Below are positions 10,049 to 19,253 of a stretch of 64,000 nt of DNA, one piece after another. The notes below the pieces were generated by a model. The model saw nothing but the letters and a program-made list of their open reading frames with translations, did not search any database and was not told the DNA's origin. Both the position numbers and the translations under genes were made by a program. Positions within the stretch are counted from its first letter, which is position 1. Each line of letters begins with the position of its first letter. Where the stretch lies: positions 7,192,001-7,256,000 of the forward strand of contig NZ_CP029378.1 of assembly GCF_003268675.1 (NCBI RefSeq), read 5' to 3'. Origin of the DNA: Streptomyces bacillaris (GTDB lineage Bacteria; Actinomycetota; Actinomycetes; Streptomycetales; Streptomycetaceae).

Positions 10049-11320
10049 ATGGGTGTTCGTCATGCTGTCGTGGCCGGGGGCGGGATCGGGGGCCTGACGG
10101 CCGCGGTGGCGCTGAGCCGTCGCGGGTGGCGGGTGACCGTGTGCGAGCGGGCTCCCGCCGTCACGGGGATCGGCGCGGGCATCGTGCTCGCCCCCAACGC
10201 CCTGCGCGCCCTGCACTCGATCGGCCTGGGACCCGCGGTGTCGGAGGGTGAGCCCCTGGCCGGTGCGCTCGGACTCCGTACCCCCGACGGTGCGTGGCTG
10301 AGCCGGACCGGCGCCGCTGCCTCCCGCTACGGGCTTCCCGCCCGCGCCGTGCACCGCGGCTTCCTGATCGACGCCCTCGCCGCCGTCCTGCCGACCGACG
10401 CACTGCGCCTCGGCGTCCCGGTGAGCGGGGTGGACGACGGCGGCGATGCGGTGGTGGTGCGTACGCCGGAGGGGGAGCTGCGCGCGGACGCCGTCGTGGC
10501 GGCCGACGGACTGCGCAGCGTGCTCCGAGGACAGCTCTTCCCCCGGCACCCCGGTCCGCGCTACGCCGGTGAGACCGGCTGGCGTGCGGTGCTGTCCGGC
10601 ACCGGCCTGCCCGCGCTGCCGGCGGCCGAGACGTGGGGGAGAGGGGAGCGGTTCGGGATCGTCCCCCTCGTCGACGGCCGGGTCTATGTGTACGCGACCG
10701 CCGTCACCGGGCCCGGTACGCGACCGGCCGACCACCTCGCTGAGCTGATCCGGCGCTTCGGCGCCTGGCACGACCCGATCCCCGCGCTGCTGGAACGCCT
10801 TGAACAATCGGACCGGCACGGCCCCGACCCCGTGGGCATCCTCCACCACGACTTCTACGAACTCGCCGCGCCCCTGCCCCGGTTCCACTCCGGCCGGGTG
10901 GCCCTGCTCGGTGACGCCGCCCATGCGATGACGCCCAACCTGGGCCAGGGCGGCTGCCAGGCCATCGAGGACGCGGTCGTCCTGGCGCACCTCCTCGCGG
11001 GCGACACCGACGTACCGGCCGCGCTCGCCGCCTACACGGAGGCCCGGCACGGACGCACCACCCGGATCAGCCGTCGCTCCCGGCACATGGGGGACCTCGC
11101 CCGGCTCTCCCATCCCGTGGCCGTCTCCGTCCGCAACTTCGCCGTACGGGCCACGCCTTCGGCGGTTACGAGAAGGGGGCTGGACACGCTCCTGGCTTGG
11201 CAGCCCCCGCCAGGCCCGGCCTCGGCGACCGGTTCGGGCCCGTCGGCCGGTTCTGACCCGCCCCCGACCCCTGCCCCAACGCCCCACCCGTCCGTCGACA
11301 TCAAGGAGCAGCAGCCATGA
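10049..11320 (+). CDS. FAD-dependent aromatic-ring-type monooxygenase
   Basis: A 423-residue class A flavoprotein monooxygenase (PHBH/salicylate hydroxylase fold). It has the N-terminal Rossmann motif VVAGGGIGGLTAAVALSRRG, the middle DG motif VVAADGLRSVLRGQ, and the third FAD/NAD motif LLGDAAHAMTPNLGQGG. It probably hydroxylates an aromatic substrate using NAD(P)H and oxygen; the substrate cannot be read from sequence. The ATG at 10049 follows GGGGAGG at good spacing; the GTG at 10028 would sit next to the operator. It overlaps the next gene by 4 bp (ATGA), so the two are co-transcribed under the divergent TetR regulator. Confidence 0.92.
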   Translation: MGVRHAVVAGGGIGGLTAAVALSRRGWRVTVCERAPAVTGIGAGIVLAPNALRALHSIGLGPAVSEGEPLAGALGLRTPDGAWLSRTGAAASRYGLPARAVHRGFLIDALAAVLPTDALRLGVPVSGVDDGGDAVVVRTPEGELRADAVVAADGLRSVLRGQLFPRHPGPRYAGETGWRAVLSGTGLPALPAAETWGRGERFGIVPLVDGRVYVYATAVTGPGTRPADHLAELIRRFGAWHDPIPALLERLEQSDRHGPDPVGILHHDFYELAAPLPRFHSGRVALLGDAAHAMTPNLGQGGCQAIEDAVVLAHLLAGDTDVPAALAAYTEARHGRTTRISRRSRHMGDLARLSHPVAVSVRNFAVRATPSAVTRRGLDTLLAWQPPPGPASATGSGPSAGSDPPPTPAPTPHPSVDIKEQQP

Positions 11321-11781
11321 CCACCGCGATCCCCGCCGCCCGTACCTCTGCCGGAGCCGACGCCGTACGGCCCTTCAAGGTCGGCGCCTACGGATTCGTC
11401 GTCCTAGGGGTCGGCCACCTCGCCCTCTCCGCCGCCGCGGCCTCGGCCGCCCCGACCCCCGAGCAACGTACGGCCGACACAGCCATGCGGGAGTCCACCT
11501 TCACCCTGCTCGGCCTGGAACGCACCGCCTTCGACGTCACCCACGGCATGAGCATCGCCATGGCTTTCTTCGCCGTCGCCTGCGGTCTGCTGATGCTCGC
11601 CGCCGTCCGGCACGCTCCTGACCTCGTCCGACTGCGTACCGCCTTCGGCTGGGTACCCCTGGTGGCCTCCCTGGTCATCCTCGGAACAGCGGTCATCCTG
11701 CTGCCCGCGCCGCCGATCGTCGTCCTGGCCGTCACCAGCTGCGCTTTCGCCCTGTCGCTGCGGAGAGGGGCCGCGGTCTGA
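11317..11781 (+). CDS. Small four-helix membrane protein
   Basis: A 154-residue integral membrane protein with about four hydrophobic segments: YGFVVLGVGHLALSAAAASA, the region around AMAFFAVACGLLMLAA, WVPLVASLVILGTAVILL, and IVVLAVTSCAFALSL. FDVTHGMSIAMAFF recalls the LIC_13387-like small membrane family, but that match is from memory. Translational coupling (ATGA overlap and AAGGAGCAGC in the upstream gene) ties it to the monooxygenase. It may handle the substrate or product of that enzyme; this is inference. Confidence 0.8.
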   Translation: MTTAIPAARTSAGADAVRPFKVGAYGFVVLGVGHLALSAAAASAAPTPEQRTADTAMRESTFTLLGLERTAFDVTHGMSIAMAFFAVACGLLMLAAVRHAPDLVRLRTAFGWVPLVASLVILGTAVILLPAPPIVVLAVTSCAFALSLRRGAAV

Positions 11782-11867
11782 CGTACGGGCGGGAACCCTG
11801 CCCCATGGCGCCGCCGCCCGTCGTGCCGCGATACTGCGGGCCAACCGTTTCTGCCGAAAGGGCCCAC

Positions 11868-13164
11868 GTGACGCACCCGTTCCCCGCAATCACCCGGCTC
11901 GGCCTCGGCGGTGTGGCGCTGGCGCTCGTCCTGGCGGGCTCCACCCTGCCCGCCACGGCGGCCCCCGCCGACGCCGTACGCGCCACCGGGCGGACCACGG
12001 TCGAGGAGCAGCGCCTCGACCGGGCCGCCCCGCAGGAGATCCTGCGCCGCAGCGGATTCGACGTCCTCGCCCCGCGCTTCGCCCGTGCCCTGGAGGGCTC
12101 CCGCAACTACGCCCAGGCGGAGCGGGAGGTCACCCGCCATGCCTCGGCGCTGTGGCGGCGGGCCGTGGACCGTGCCCAGGGGCGCGGCCCGGCCGGGGGC
12201 GACCTGAGCCGGGGCGACGACCGGCCGCTGTACTGGGCCCGGCTCGCCCTCAGCAGCGAACTCCGTACGTGGACCCCCCCGGTTCGCCCTGGACGAGCGG
12301 CGGCGCGCGGCCCTGCGCACCGCTCTGGAGACCGCCTCGCGCGGCCAGGACGACATCCGCCACCCCGGGCCCCGGGTGAAACGCGTCCTCGTCACCGGCT
12401 TCGACCCGTTCACGCTGGACCGGGACGTCCGGATCGGCAACCCCTCGGGCGCGAGCGCACTCGCCCTGGACGGCACCCTGGTGCGGACCGCCGAGGGACC
12501 GGCCCGGATCGAGACCGTGGTCTTCCCGGTCCGCTGGACGGACTTCGCCGACGGGGCCGTCGAGAGGGCCCTCGCCCGGCACCTGCCCCACCTGGACCTG
12601 TTCACCACCGTCAGCCAGGGCCGCCCGGGCCGCTTCGACGTGGAACGCACCAACGGCGCCTGGCGCGGCGGCTTCCCCGACAACGAGAACCTCTCCCGTA
12701 CGGAGACCGTCCCCGTCACCGATCCCGCCTCGCAGCCGCAGTGGACCTCCACGACCCTCCCGTACCGCCTGCTCACCGAGGCGGACACGGGCCGCTTCCC
12801 GGTGTACGACAACACCCAGGTCACCGAGATCCCGGCGGGCGCCACCCAGCCGGTGAGCAGGCCGGACGGCCCCACCCCGGGCTCGACCGCACGGGCCGGA
12901 GGCGGCGGCGACTACCTCTCCAACGAGATCGCCTACCGGGCCACCCTGCTGCGCGACCGGCTGGGACTGCCGGGGCTGCCCGGCGGCCATCTGCACACGC
13001 CGGTGCTCCAGTTCGGCACGGGCAACACGGACCCGGCGACGGGCACCGTCACCGACCCGGAGTTCGAGCGCAACCGTGCGGACATCGTGCGCCAGGTACG
13101 GGCCCTGGTGGTGACGGCGGTGGGCGTGGCCCCTGAAGGGTGGGAGAAGGGCCCGGGCCGCTAG
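11868..13164 (+). pseudogene. Secreted pyroglutamyl-peptidase-like (C15) gene, frameshifted
   Basis: The gene starts at a GTG (11868) with a clear signal peptide (GLGGVALALVLAGSTLPATA), then a helical N-terminal region. A pyrrolidone-carboxylate peptidase domain begins around 12376 (VLVTGFDPF, IGNPSGASALALDG). The frame is lost in a seven-C run at 12274-12280; removing one C joins TWTPRFALDERRRAALRTAL in frame to the peptidase domain. The span is one base over a whole number of codons. In the corrected 431-residue protein the segment matching the catalytic YVCN motif reads YLSN, so the nucleophile is apparently Ser rather than Cys, while the Glu (DVERTNGAW) and His (HLHTP) regions remain. This may be an assembly error or a real null allele. 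Confidence 0.85.
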
Positions 13165-13266
13165 TCCTCCGGGGCGGGAACTCTGTCGGGTCGGGAATTC
13201 TGTTACGTGATCGCCTCTCCTGCCCCCGGGCGGCCGGGCGGACGGTCCTTCCGTGGTGCCGCGTTG

Positions 13267-14154
13267 TCATCCGGTCGGTTGGTGGAGGTTCTTCTCGGTG
13301 TCGGTGTGTCGTCGGGTGATCAGGTAGCCGAAGGCGGCCGCGAGGACGTACATGAGTACTGAGTAGACGGCGCTGGGGATCGCGACCTCGGTGCTGTCCA
13401 GGACGCTGAGCGCGATGGTGAGTGCCACCGTCGTGTTGTGGATGCCGACCTCCATGGAGCTCGCTATCGCCTGGCGCTTGTCCAGGCGGAGCAGCCGGGC
13501 ACCGGCGTAGCCGAGGGTGAGGCTCGCGAGGCAGAAGATGCCGGTGACCAGACCGACCTGCTGCATGTAGTCGGCCAGGTTCTCCCGCTCACCCAGCAGG
13601 GCACCGACCGAGACGATCACCAGCACGAGGATGGAGAAGATCCGGACCGGACGGTCGGCGCGTGCGGCGAAGTCGGCGGAGCGTCGGCGGACCGCCATAC
13701 CGACAGCGACCGGGATGAGCACGATGGCGATCACCTGCACCACCTTGCCGAGCTGCAGACCGAGGTCGCCCTGGGCGTCGAAGTGGTCGATGGCCAGGTT
13801 GGTGATGATCGGGATGGTGATGGCGGCGAGCACCGAGTTGATCGCGGTCAGGGTGATGTTGAGGGCCACGTCTCCTCGGAAGAGGTGGCTGAAGAGGTTG
13901 GCCGTGGTCCCGCCGGGGGACGCGGCCAGCAGCATCACGCCGACGGCGAGCAGGGGGTCGAGGTCGAAGAGCTTCACCAGCCCGAAGGCGATGAGCGGGA
14001 GCACCAGCACCTGTAGCACCAGCGCGACGACCACGGCCCTCGGTGACCGGCTGACCCTCCTGAAGTCGTCGGTGGTGAGGGACAGCCCGAGGCCGAACAT
14101 GATGATCGCCAGGGCGATCGGCAGGCCGGTGGTGATGAGCGCTGAGTCGTTCAT
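13267..14154 (-). CDS. Bile acid:sodium symporter (BASS) family transporter
   Basis: A 295-residue polytopic membrane protein with about nine hydrophobic helices. Signatures are MFGLGLSLTTDDF near the N terminus, LLAASPGGTTANLFSHLFRG, and VGIHNTTVALTIALS, the crossover helix elements of the BASS fold. Members import organic anions with sodium, or export small organic acids. The ATG at 14154 has AGGAG in front; an upstream extension of the frame is not coding-like. It stands alone and its substrate cannot be told. Confidence 0.88.
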   Translation of the reverse strand: MNDSALITTGLPIALAIIMFGLGLSLTTDDFRRVSRSPRAVVVALVLQVLVLPLIAFGLVKLFDLDPLLAVGVMLLAASPGGTTANLFSHLFRGDVALNITLTAINSVLAAITIPIITNLAIDHFDAQGDLGLQLGKVVQVIAIVLIPVAVGMAVRRRSADFAARADRPVRIFSILVLVIVSVGALLGERENLADYMQQVGLVTGIFCLASLTLGYAGARLLRLDKRQAIASSMEVGIHNTTVALTIALSVLDSTEVAIPSAVYSVLMYVLAAAFGYLITRRHTDTEKNLHQPTG

Positions 14155-14545
14155 CGGTCTCCTGTGGATGGGAAGGAGTGGGCGCGGCAGGGATTCCGGC
14201 GCAGGTGACGGGGGCCGGGCCATGCGATGGTCGTCCGCAGCACCAGGCGGTGGCAAGACCTTGGCCGTCTCTCTGTTGCCTCATCCTCGGCCCGGGCATG
14301 GCGCCGCGTGCCTACGAGCACGGGCCCCCGGCAGTGACACGAACGCCCCCGCCACGCGATCGGTGAGCTGATGCTCGAAGTCGCCCCGGCCTCCTACCCC
14401 TCCGACCCCCACGCCCCCGACGCCCTGACTCGGACGACCAGGTCACGGGTGGGTACGGCCCCGGACGACCGGCTGAAAGGCCCGGGCCGCCGAGCCGCGG
14501 GTGCGCGTGCGATGAGTTTTCGTGGCCGGGGCGGTCTACCCGGGT
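14155..14545. other. Divergent intergenic region, no gene seen
   Basis: About 390 bp between the transporter and hydrolase starts. Only short frames without a credible ribosome binding site are present. It must hold both promoters. GGGTAT (14542-14547) overlaps the hydrolase start, but no GTTT lies 14-16 bp upstream, so I do not call it a SigB-type promoter. Confidence 0.5.
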
Positions 14546-15415
14546 ATGAAGACTCACACGCTCACCACGGCCGGCGCGGATCTCGTCTACGACGTGCGCG
14601 AGCCCCAGGCCGGAGCCGACGGGCGTCCGCCGCTGTTCATGGTCGGCGCGCCCATGGACGCCACCGGGTTCGCCGCGCTCGCGGCCCGATTCCCCGAGCG
14701 GACGGTCGTCACCTACGACCCGCGCGGACTGGGTCGGAGCACCCGCGGCGACGGACGGACCGACCACACCCCCGAGACCCAGGCCGACGATCTGCACGCC
14801 GTGATCGGGGCGCTCGGCGGCGGCCCGGTCGAGATGTTCGCCAGCAGCGGCGGCGCGGTCACCGCGCTCGCGCTCGTGGCGCGCCACCCCGGCGACGTCT
14901 CCGTCCTGGTCGCGCACGAACCGCCGCTCATCACCCTCACCCCGGACGGCCCCGCCGCGGTCCGGGCCCGGGCCGCCGTCCGGGAGGCGTACGAGCAGCG
15001 CGGGTGGGGGGCCGGGATGGCCGCCTTCGTCGCCATGACCTCCTGGGAGGGCGAGTTCACCGACGCGTACTTCGCGCAGCCTGCCCCCGACCCGGCCGCG
15101 TTCGGGATGCCCACCGAGGACGACGGGTCGCGGGACGATCCGCTTCTCTCCGACCGGTCCTGGGCGATCAGCGACCACCGCCCGGACGTCGAGGCCGTCA
15201 CGGGTGCGCCCACCCGGGTGGTGATCGCCGTGGGGGAGGAGTCCCGTGCCGTCCAGACCGGGCGCACCTCCGACGCCGTCGCGGAACTGCTCGGGCAGCG
15301 GGCCACCGTCTTCCCCAGCCACCACGGCGGCTTCCTGGACGGGGAGTTCGGCTACCCGGGCAAGCCCGACGAGTTCGCCCACCGGCTGCGCGAGGTGCTG
15401 GACGGCGCCTCGTAG
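14546..15415 (+). CDS. Alpha/beta hydrolase
   Basis: A 289-residue single-domain alpha/beta-hydrolase-fold protein. The oxyanion-side motif is PPLFMVGAPMDA, followed by TYDPRGLGRSTR. The nucleophile elbow is MFASSGGAVTAL (a Ser in a somewhat atypical S-S-G-G turn), and the likely catalytic His is in SHHGGFLDGEFG near the C terminus. The substrate is unknown. The ATG at 14546 has no strong ribosome binding site; GTG 14522 is the alternative start. It may be co-transcribed with the acyl-CoA oxidase gene 104 bp downstream. Confidence 0.85.
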   Translation: MKTHTLTTAGADLVYDVREPQAGADGRPPLFMVGAPMDATGFAALAARFPERTVVTYDPRGLGRSTRGDGRTDHTPETQADDLHAVIGALGGGPVEMFASSGGAVTALALVARHPGDVSVLVAHEPPLITLTPDGPAAVRARAAVREAYEQRGWGAGMAAFVAMTSWEGEFTDAYFAQPAPDPAAFGMPTEDDGSRDDPLLSDRSWAISDHRPDVEAVTGAPTRVVIAVGEESRAVQTGRTSDAVAELLGQRATVFPSHHGGFLDGEFGYPGKPDEFAHRLREVLDGAS

Positions 15416-15519
15416 GCCGGAGCGGGCCCGGATGGAGCCGGAGCGGGTCCGGCCGTATGTACCCCGTCCGGCAGAGTGTCCGACCGAGTGATCGTTCCCG
15501 GGCGGGGTAGCGAACGGAT

Positions 15520-17481
15520 ATGACCACTGACAGAACAGCCCCCGCTCCCGACGGATATGTGCAGCCGCAGCTCGACGTCCCGGCCCTGACCGGGCTGCTC
15601 GACGGCGAGTACGCCGAGGTCCGCGACCTGGTCCGCACCAACCTGGTGACGTACGCCTCCGTCCTGGAGGAGGCCGACGAACTCGGCATCGACGCGTTCC
15701 GCGAGCGGGTGCGCGAGCTGGTGGTCGGGATGGCGGCGACCGGGCAGACCGGCATGGGCTTCCCCAAGGAGTACGGCGGGGGCGGCGACGTCGGGGCCTC
15801 GATCGCCGCCTTCGAGACGCTCGCCTACGGTGACCTGTCGGTGCTGGTCAAGGTCGGCGTGCAGTTCGGGCTCTTCGGCGGAGCGATCCTCCACCTGGGC
15901 ACCGAACGCCACCACGACGCCTATCTGCCCCGCCTGATCACCGGGGAGCTGATGGGCTGCTTCGCGATGACCGAGACCGGGCACGGCTCCAACGTGCAGG
16001 CGCTCGGCACCGTCGCGCGGTACGACGCCGCCACGGGCGAGTTCGTCATCACCACCGAGGGCGAGCAGGCCCGCAAGGACTACATCGGCAACGCCGCCCG
16101 CCACGGAGAGCTGGCCGTCGTCTTCGCCCAGCTGGAGGTCGGCGGTACGTCCGAGGGCGTCCACGCCTTCGTCGTACCGATCCGGGTCGACGGCGAGCCC
16201 GCGCCCGGCGTCGACATCGAGGACGACGGCCGCAAGATGGGCCTCAACGGCGTGGACAACGGGCGCATCCGCTTCGACGGGGTGCGCGTGCCCCGCGAGG
16301 CGCTGCTCAACCGGTTCGCGGACGTCACCTCCGAAGGCGTCTACGAGAGCACGATCGACAACCCCGACCGCCGCTTCTTCACCATGCTCGGCACCCTCGT
16401 CCAGGGCCGGGTCAGCGTCGGCGGGGCCGGGGTGAGCGCCTCCAAGGTCGCCCTCGCCGTCGCCACCAAGTACGCCCTGCGGCGGCGCCAGTTCGAGGCC
16501 AACCCCGAGGGCGAGGAGCAACTGCTCCTGGACTACGGGCTGCACCAGCGCCGGCTGCTGCCGCTCATCGCCCGTACGTACGCCCTGCACTTCGCCCAGG
16601 ACGTCGTCCGCGGGCAGCTGCACGACGTGTTCTCCGGCGTCGAGGACGACCCGCAGGCCCGGCGCCGGCTGGAGGCCCGGGCCGCCGGGACCAAGGCGCT
16701 CGGCACCTGGCACGCCACCCGGACGATCCAGGAGTGCCGCGAGGCGTGCGGCGGCGCGGGCTATCTCGCCGTCAACCGGTTCGCCGCCCTCAAGGCCGAC
16801 AGCGACATCTTCACCACCTTCGAGGGCGACAACCACGTCCTGCTCCAGCTCGTCGCCAAGGGACTGCTGACGGACTACGCCAGCGAGTTCGAGGACCTGG
16901 ACCAGCTCGGCATGGTCCGGTACGTCACCAACCTCGCCGTCGAGACGGTCATCGAGAAGACCTCCGCCCACAAACTGCTCGAACGCGTACGGGATCTGCT
17001 GCCCGGCGGCGACGAGTGGGACCAGGAGGCCGGGCTGCTCGACTCCGAGTACCAGCTCGCCATGGTCCGCTACCGGGAGGAGCACATGCTCGCCGGGGTG
17101 GCCCGCAGGCTCAAGAGCGGCATCGACCGGAAGCGCGACGCGGGCGCGGTCTTCTCCGAGGTGCAGGACCACGTCATCGCCGTCGCCCACGCGCATGTCG
17201 AGCGGCTGGTGCTGGAGGCGTTCGTCGAGAAGATGCGGACGCTGCCCGAGGGCGGCAACAAGGTCGCGCTCGGCCTGCTCTGCGACCTCTTCGCCCTGTC
17301 GACGATCGAAGCGGACCGGGCGTGGTTCATGGAGCACGGCCGCCTCACCGTCCAGCGCTCCAAGGCGATCACCCGCGAGGTGAACGACCTCTGCCGCAAG
17401 ATCCGGCCCCTCGCGGGCGACCTCGTCGACGCCTGGGGCATCCCGGCCGAGATGCTGCGCGCCCCGGACCTGGTGGGCTGA
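15520..17481 (+). CDS. Acyl-CoA oxidase/dehydrogenase
   Basis: A 653-residue flavoprotein resembling peroxisomal-type acyl-CoA oxidases, longer than the usual 380-residue acyl-CoA dehydrogenase. The N-terminal helical domain leads to GCFAMTETGHGSNVQALGTV (FAD/substrate site), then KMGLNGVDNGRIRFDGVRVP in the beta domain. The C-terminal helical half carries ECREACGGAGYLA and FTTFEGDNHVLLQLVAKGLL, the acyl-CoA oxidase signature near the catalytic Glu. It would catalyse the first step of beta-oxidation. The neighbouring TetR gene is convergent, so regulation is not evident. Confidence 0.93.
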   Translation: MTTDRTAPAPDGYVQPQLDVPALTGLLDGEYAEVRDLVRTNLVTYASVLEEADELGIDAFRERVRELVVGMAATGQTGMGFPKEYGGGGDVGASIAAFETLAYGDLSVLVKVGVQFGLFGGAILHLGTERHHDAYLPRLITGELMGCFAMTETGHGSNVQALGTVARYDAATGEFVITTEGEQARKDYIGNAARHGELAVVFAQLEVGGTSEGVHAFVVPIRVDGEPAPGVDIEDDGRKMGLNGVDNGRIRFDGVRVPREALLNRFADVTSEGVYESTIDNPDRRFFTMLGTLVQGRVSVGGAGVSASKVALAVATKYALRRRQFEANPEGEEQLLLDYGLHQRRLLPLIARTYALHFAQDVVRGQLHDVFSGVEDDPQARRRLEARAAGTKALGTWHATRTIQECREACGGAGYLAVNRFAALKADSDIFTTFEGDNHVLLQLVAKGLLTDYASEFEDLDQLGMVRYVTNLAVETVIEKTSAHKLLERVRDLLPGGDEWDQEAGLLDSEYQLAMVRYREEHMLAGVARRLKSGIDRKRDAGAVFSEVQDHVIAVAHAHVERLVLEAFVEKMRTLPEGGNKVALGLLCDLFALSTIEADRAWFMEHGRLTVQRSKAITREVNDLCRKIRPLAGDLVDAWGIPAEMLRAPDLVG

Positions 17482-17496
17482 CCCGCCGCCCCCCCC

Positions 17497-17538
17497 GTAC
17501 TCCCCCCCCGGGGGGTGACGTCACTACTCCCGGGGTGA
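17497..17538. terminator. G/C palindrome between convergent genes
   Basis: A run of C directly followed by GGGGGGT (about 17500-17517) forms a short GC-only inverted repeat, with a second CCCGGGG element beside it. It lies at the junction of the convergent acyl-CoA oxidase and TetR genes. No U-tract is present, as is usual in Streptomyces. Confidence 0.45.
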
Positions 17539-18126
17539 GGTCGCCGCCAGCACCAACTGCACGCAGTGCGCCTCCAGCCGCTCGCGCGGGACGTCGAGCG
17601 TGCCGTGCAGCCACCCCGCGAAGAGGCTCGCCAGGCCGCCCACCAGCGCGTGGGCGGCCATCCGGCGGTCGATGCCGTCCCCCGTACCGGCGAGCTGACC
17701 GCCGACGAGATCGGTGAAGACCGGCATCAGCCGGTGGCTGTGGGCCCCGAGCGCCGGGTCCGCGAAGGGCTCCAGGAGCAGCAGCCGCCCCTTGTGCGGG
17801 GCGTCCAGGACCAGGGCGACGAAGGCGGCGACGGCGGCCCGGGCCCGGACCTCCGGCTGCGGGGCGCTCACCGCCACGGCCTCCTCCAGCGCCCTCCTGG
17901 CCTCGTCGGCCACCCGCTCGAAGGCGGCGAGGAGCAGCTCGTCGCGCCCGGCGAAACTCTCGTAGAAGTAGCGGTCCGTCAGCCGCGCCCGCCTGCAGAC
18001 GGAGCGGACCGTGACGGCCGCGCACCCCTCCTCCCCGGCCAGCCGCTCGGCGGTGTCCAGCAGCGCCTGCCGACGGGCCGCGCGACGATCGGCCAGCTTG
18101 GTCCCGCCCCAGCTCCGCTCGGCCAA
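17524..18126 (-). CDS. TetR-family regulator
   Basis: A 200-residue TetR-type repressor. The helix-turn-helix spans about residues 15-60 (RQALLDTAERLAGEEGCAAV, then RARLTDRYFYESFAGRDELL), followed by a helical ligand-binding domain. It uses TTG at 18126 behind AAGGCGAG; no ATG or GTG is available in frame nearby. It diverges from an MpaB-like oxygenase gene, and two identical-core palindromes lie between, so it most likely represses the oxygenase and itself. Confidence 0.9.
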   Translation of the reverse strand: MAERSWGGTKLADRRAARRQALLDTAERLAGEEGCAAVTVRSVCRRARLTDRYFYESFAGRDELLLAAFERVADEARRALEEAVAVSAPQPEVRARAAVAAFVALVLDAPHKGRLLLLEPFADPALGAHSHRLMPVFTDLVGGQLAGTGDGIDRRMAAHALVGGLASLFAGWLHGTLDVPRERLEAHCVQLVLAATSPRE

Positions 18127-18163
18127 CTCGCCTTCCCCTCAACGGTGTTGCCCGCCGACCCAT

Positions 18164-18181
18164 TGACGACAGGTGTCCTCA
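18164..18181. promoter_or_regulatory. TetR operator copy 1
   Basis: TGACGACAGGTGTCCTCA is an 18-bp near-perfect palindrome centred on GACAGGTGTC, located 37 bp upstream of the TetR TTG start. It matches copy 2 at 17 of 18 positions. Confidence 0.75.
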
Positions 18182-18198
18182 CATTTTAACGTTCCAAG

Positions 18199-18216
18199 TG
18201 ATGACAGGTGTCCTCA
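18199..18216. promoter_or_regulatory. TetR operator copy 2
   Basis: TGATGACAGGTGTCCTCA lies 35 bp from copy 1 and just upstream of the MpaB-like gene ribosome binding site (GGAGG, 18222-18226). The AT-rich stretch between copies (ACATTTTAAC) is the likely promoter core. Confidence 0.75.
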
Positions 18217-18231
18217 GAAGTGGAGGCGCAC

Positions 18232-19242
18232 GTGGAACCATCAGCCCATGACCCGGCGGGACCGGACCCGCGCGGCCCGGACCCGTCCGGCCCGGCCCCG
18301 GCGGATCCGCCCCCGACCCCGGCCGGACCGCGAACCGTCGAACCCCTCGGCCCCGACTCCCTCACCTGGCGCTGGTTCGGTGACTGGCGGGGGCTCCTCC
18401 TCGCCCCCTGGGCCGGGTCGATGCAGAACATGCACCCCGAGCTGGGCGCGGGCGTCGCCCAGCACTCGCGCTTCTTCGAGGAGCGGTGGGAGCGTCTCTT
18501 CCGCTCGCTCTACCCCATCGGCGGAGTCGTGTACGACGGCCCGCTCGCCGCCCGTACGGCCCGCGAAGTGCGCGGCTACCACGCCTCGATCAGCGGGGTC
18601 GACGAGCGCGGCCGCCCGTACCACGCGCTGAACCCGGGAACGTTCTACTGGGCGCACGCCACCTTCTTCATGCTGACCGTGCGGGTGGCCGAGTGCTTCG
18701 GCGGCGGACTGACCGAGGCCCAGCGGCGCACGCTCTTCGACGAGCACGTGCGCTGGTACGCGCTGTACGGGCTCTCCATGAAGCCCGTCCCCGGTAGCTG
18801 GGAGGAGTTCCAGCGGTACTGGGACCACATGTGCGCCCATGTCCTGGAGGACAACCGGCCGACCCGGGACGTCCTGAACATGCGCCGGATCGCCCGGCCG
18901 CCCCTCCTGCGCCGGCTGCCGGAACCGCTGTGGGCCGTCCTCCGGGTCCCGATGGTCCGGCTGACGCTGTGGATCACGGTCGGTCTGTATCCGCAGGCGG
19001 TACGGGAGCGCCTCGGGCTGCGCTGGACGCCCCGGGACGAACGGCTGCTGCGCGCGCTGGGGCGGGTGGTGCACCACGTCTGGCGGTGCGTTCCCGAGCG
19101 GTACCGCTTCCACCCGCGCGCCCGGGCGGGGTGGGACCGCGAGCGGGGCCGCCCGGCGACCGGCCCGGTGGAGACCCCCGCCCGCAACCTGCCGCCGGAG
19201 GAGCGGCGGGGGCTCCCGCAGCATTACGTACCGGGGCGTTGA
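18232..19242 (+). CDS. Oxygenase MpaB / rubber-oxygenase-like family (DUF2236) protein
   Basis: A 336-residue protein with a disordered Pro-rich N terminus of about 45 residues, then an all-helical DUF2236 domain (LAPWAGSMQNMHPELGAGV, TFYWAHATFFMLTVRVAE, the basic MKPVPGSWEEF segment). Characterised relatives are haem oxygenases: Lcp rubber oxygenase, and MpaB, which cleaves a prenyl chain. The His residues needed for haem cannot be assigned with certainty here. The GTG at 18232 behind GGAGG is preferred; a GTG at 18208 would lie inside the operator. It is controlled by the divergent TetR gene. Confidence 0.85.
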   Translation: MEPSAHDPAGPDPRGPDPSGPAPADPPPTPAGPRTVEPLGPDSLTWRWFGDWRGLLLAPWAGSMQNMHPELGAGVAQHSRFFEERWERLFRSLYPIGGVVYDGPLAARTAREVRGYHASISGVDERGRPYHALNPGTFYWAHATFFMLTVRVAECFGGGLTEAQRRTLFDEHVRWYALYGLSMKPVPGSWEEFQRYWDHMCAHVLEDNRPTRDVLNMRRIARPPLLRRLPEPLWAVLRVPMVRLTLWITVGLYPQAVRERLGLRWTPRDERLLRALGRVVHHVWRCVPERYRFHPRARAGWDRERGRPATGPVETPARNLPPEERRGLPQHYVPGR

Positions 19243-19253
19243 TCCCGTACGCC

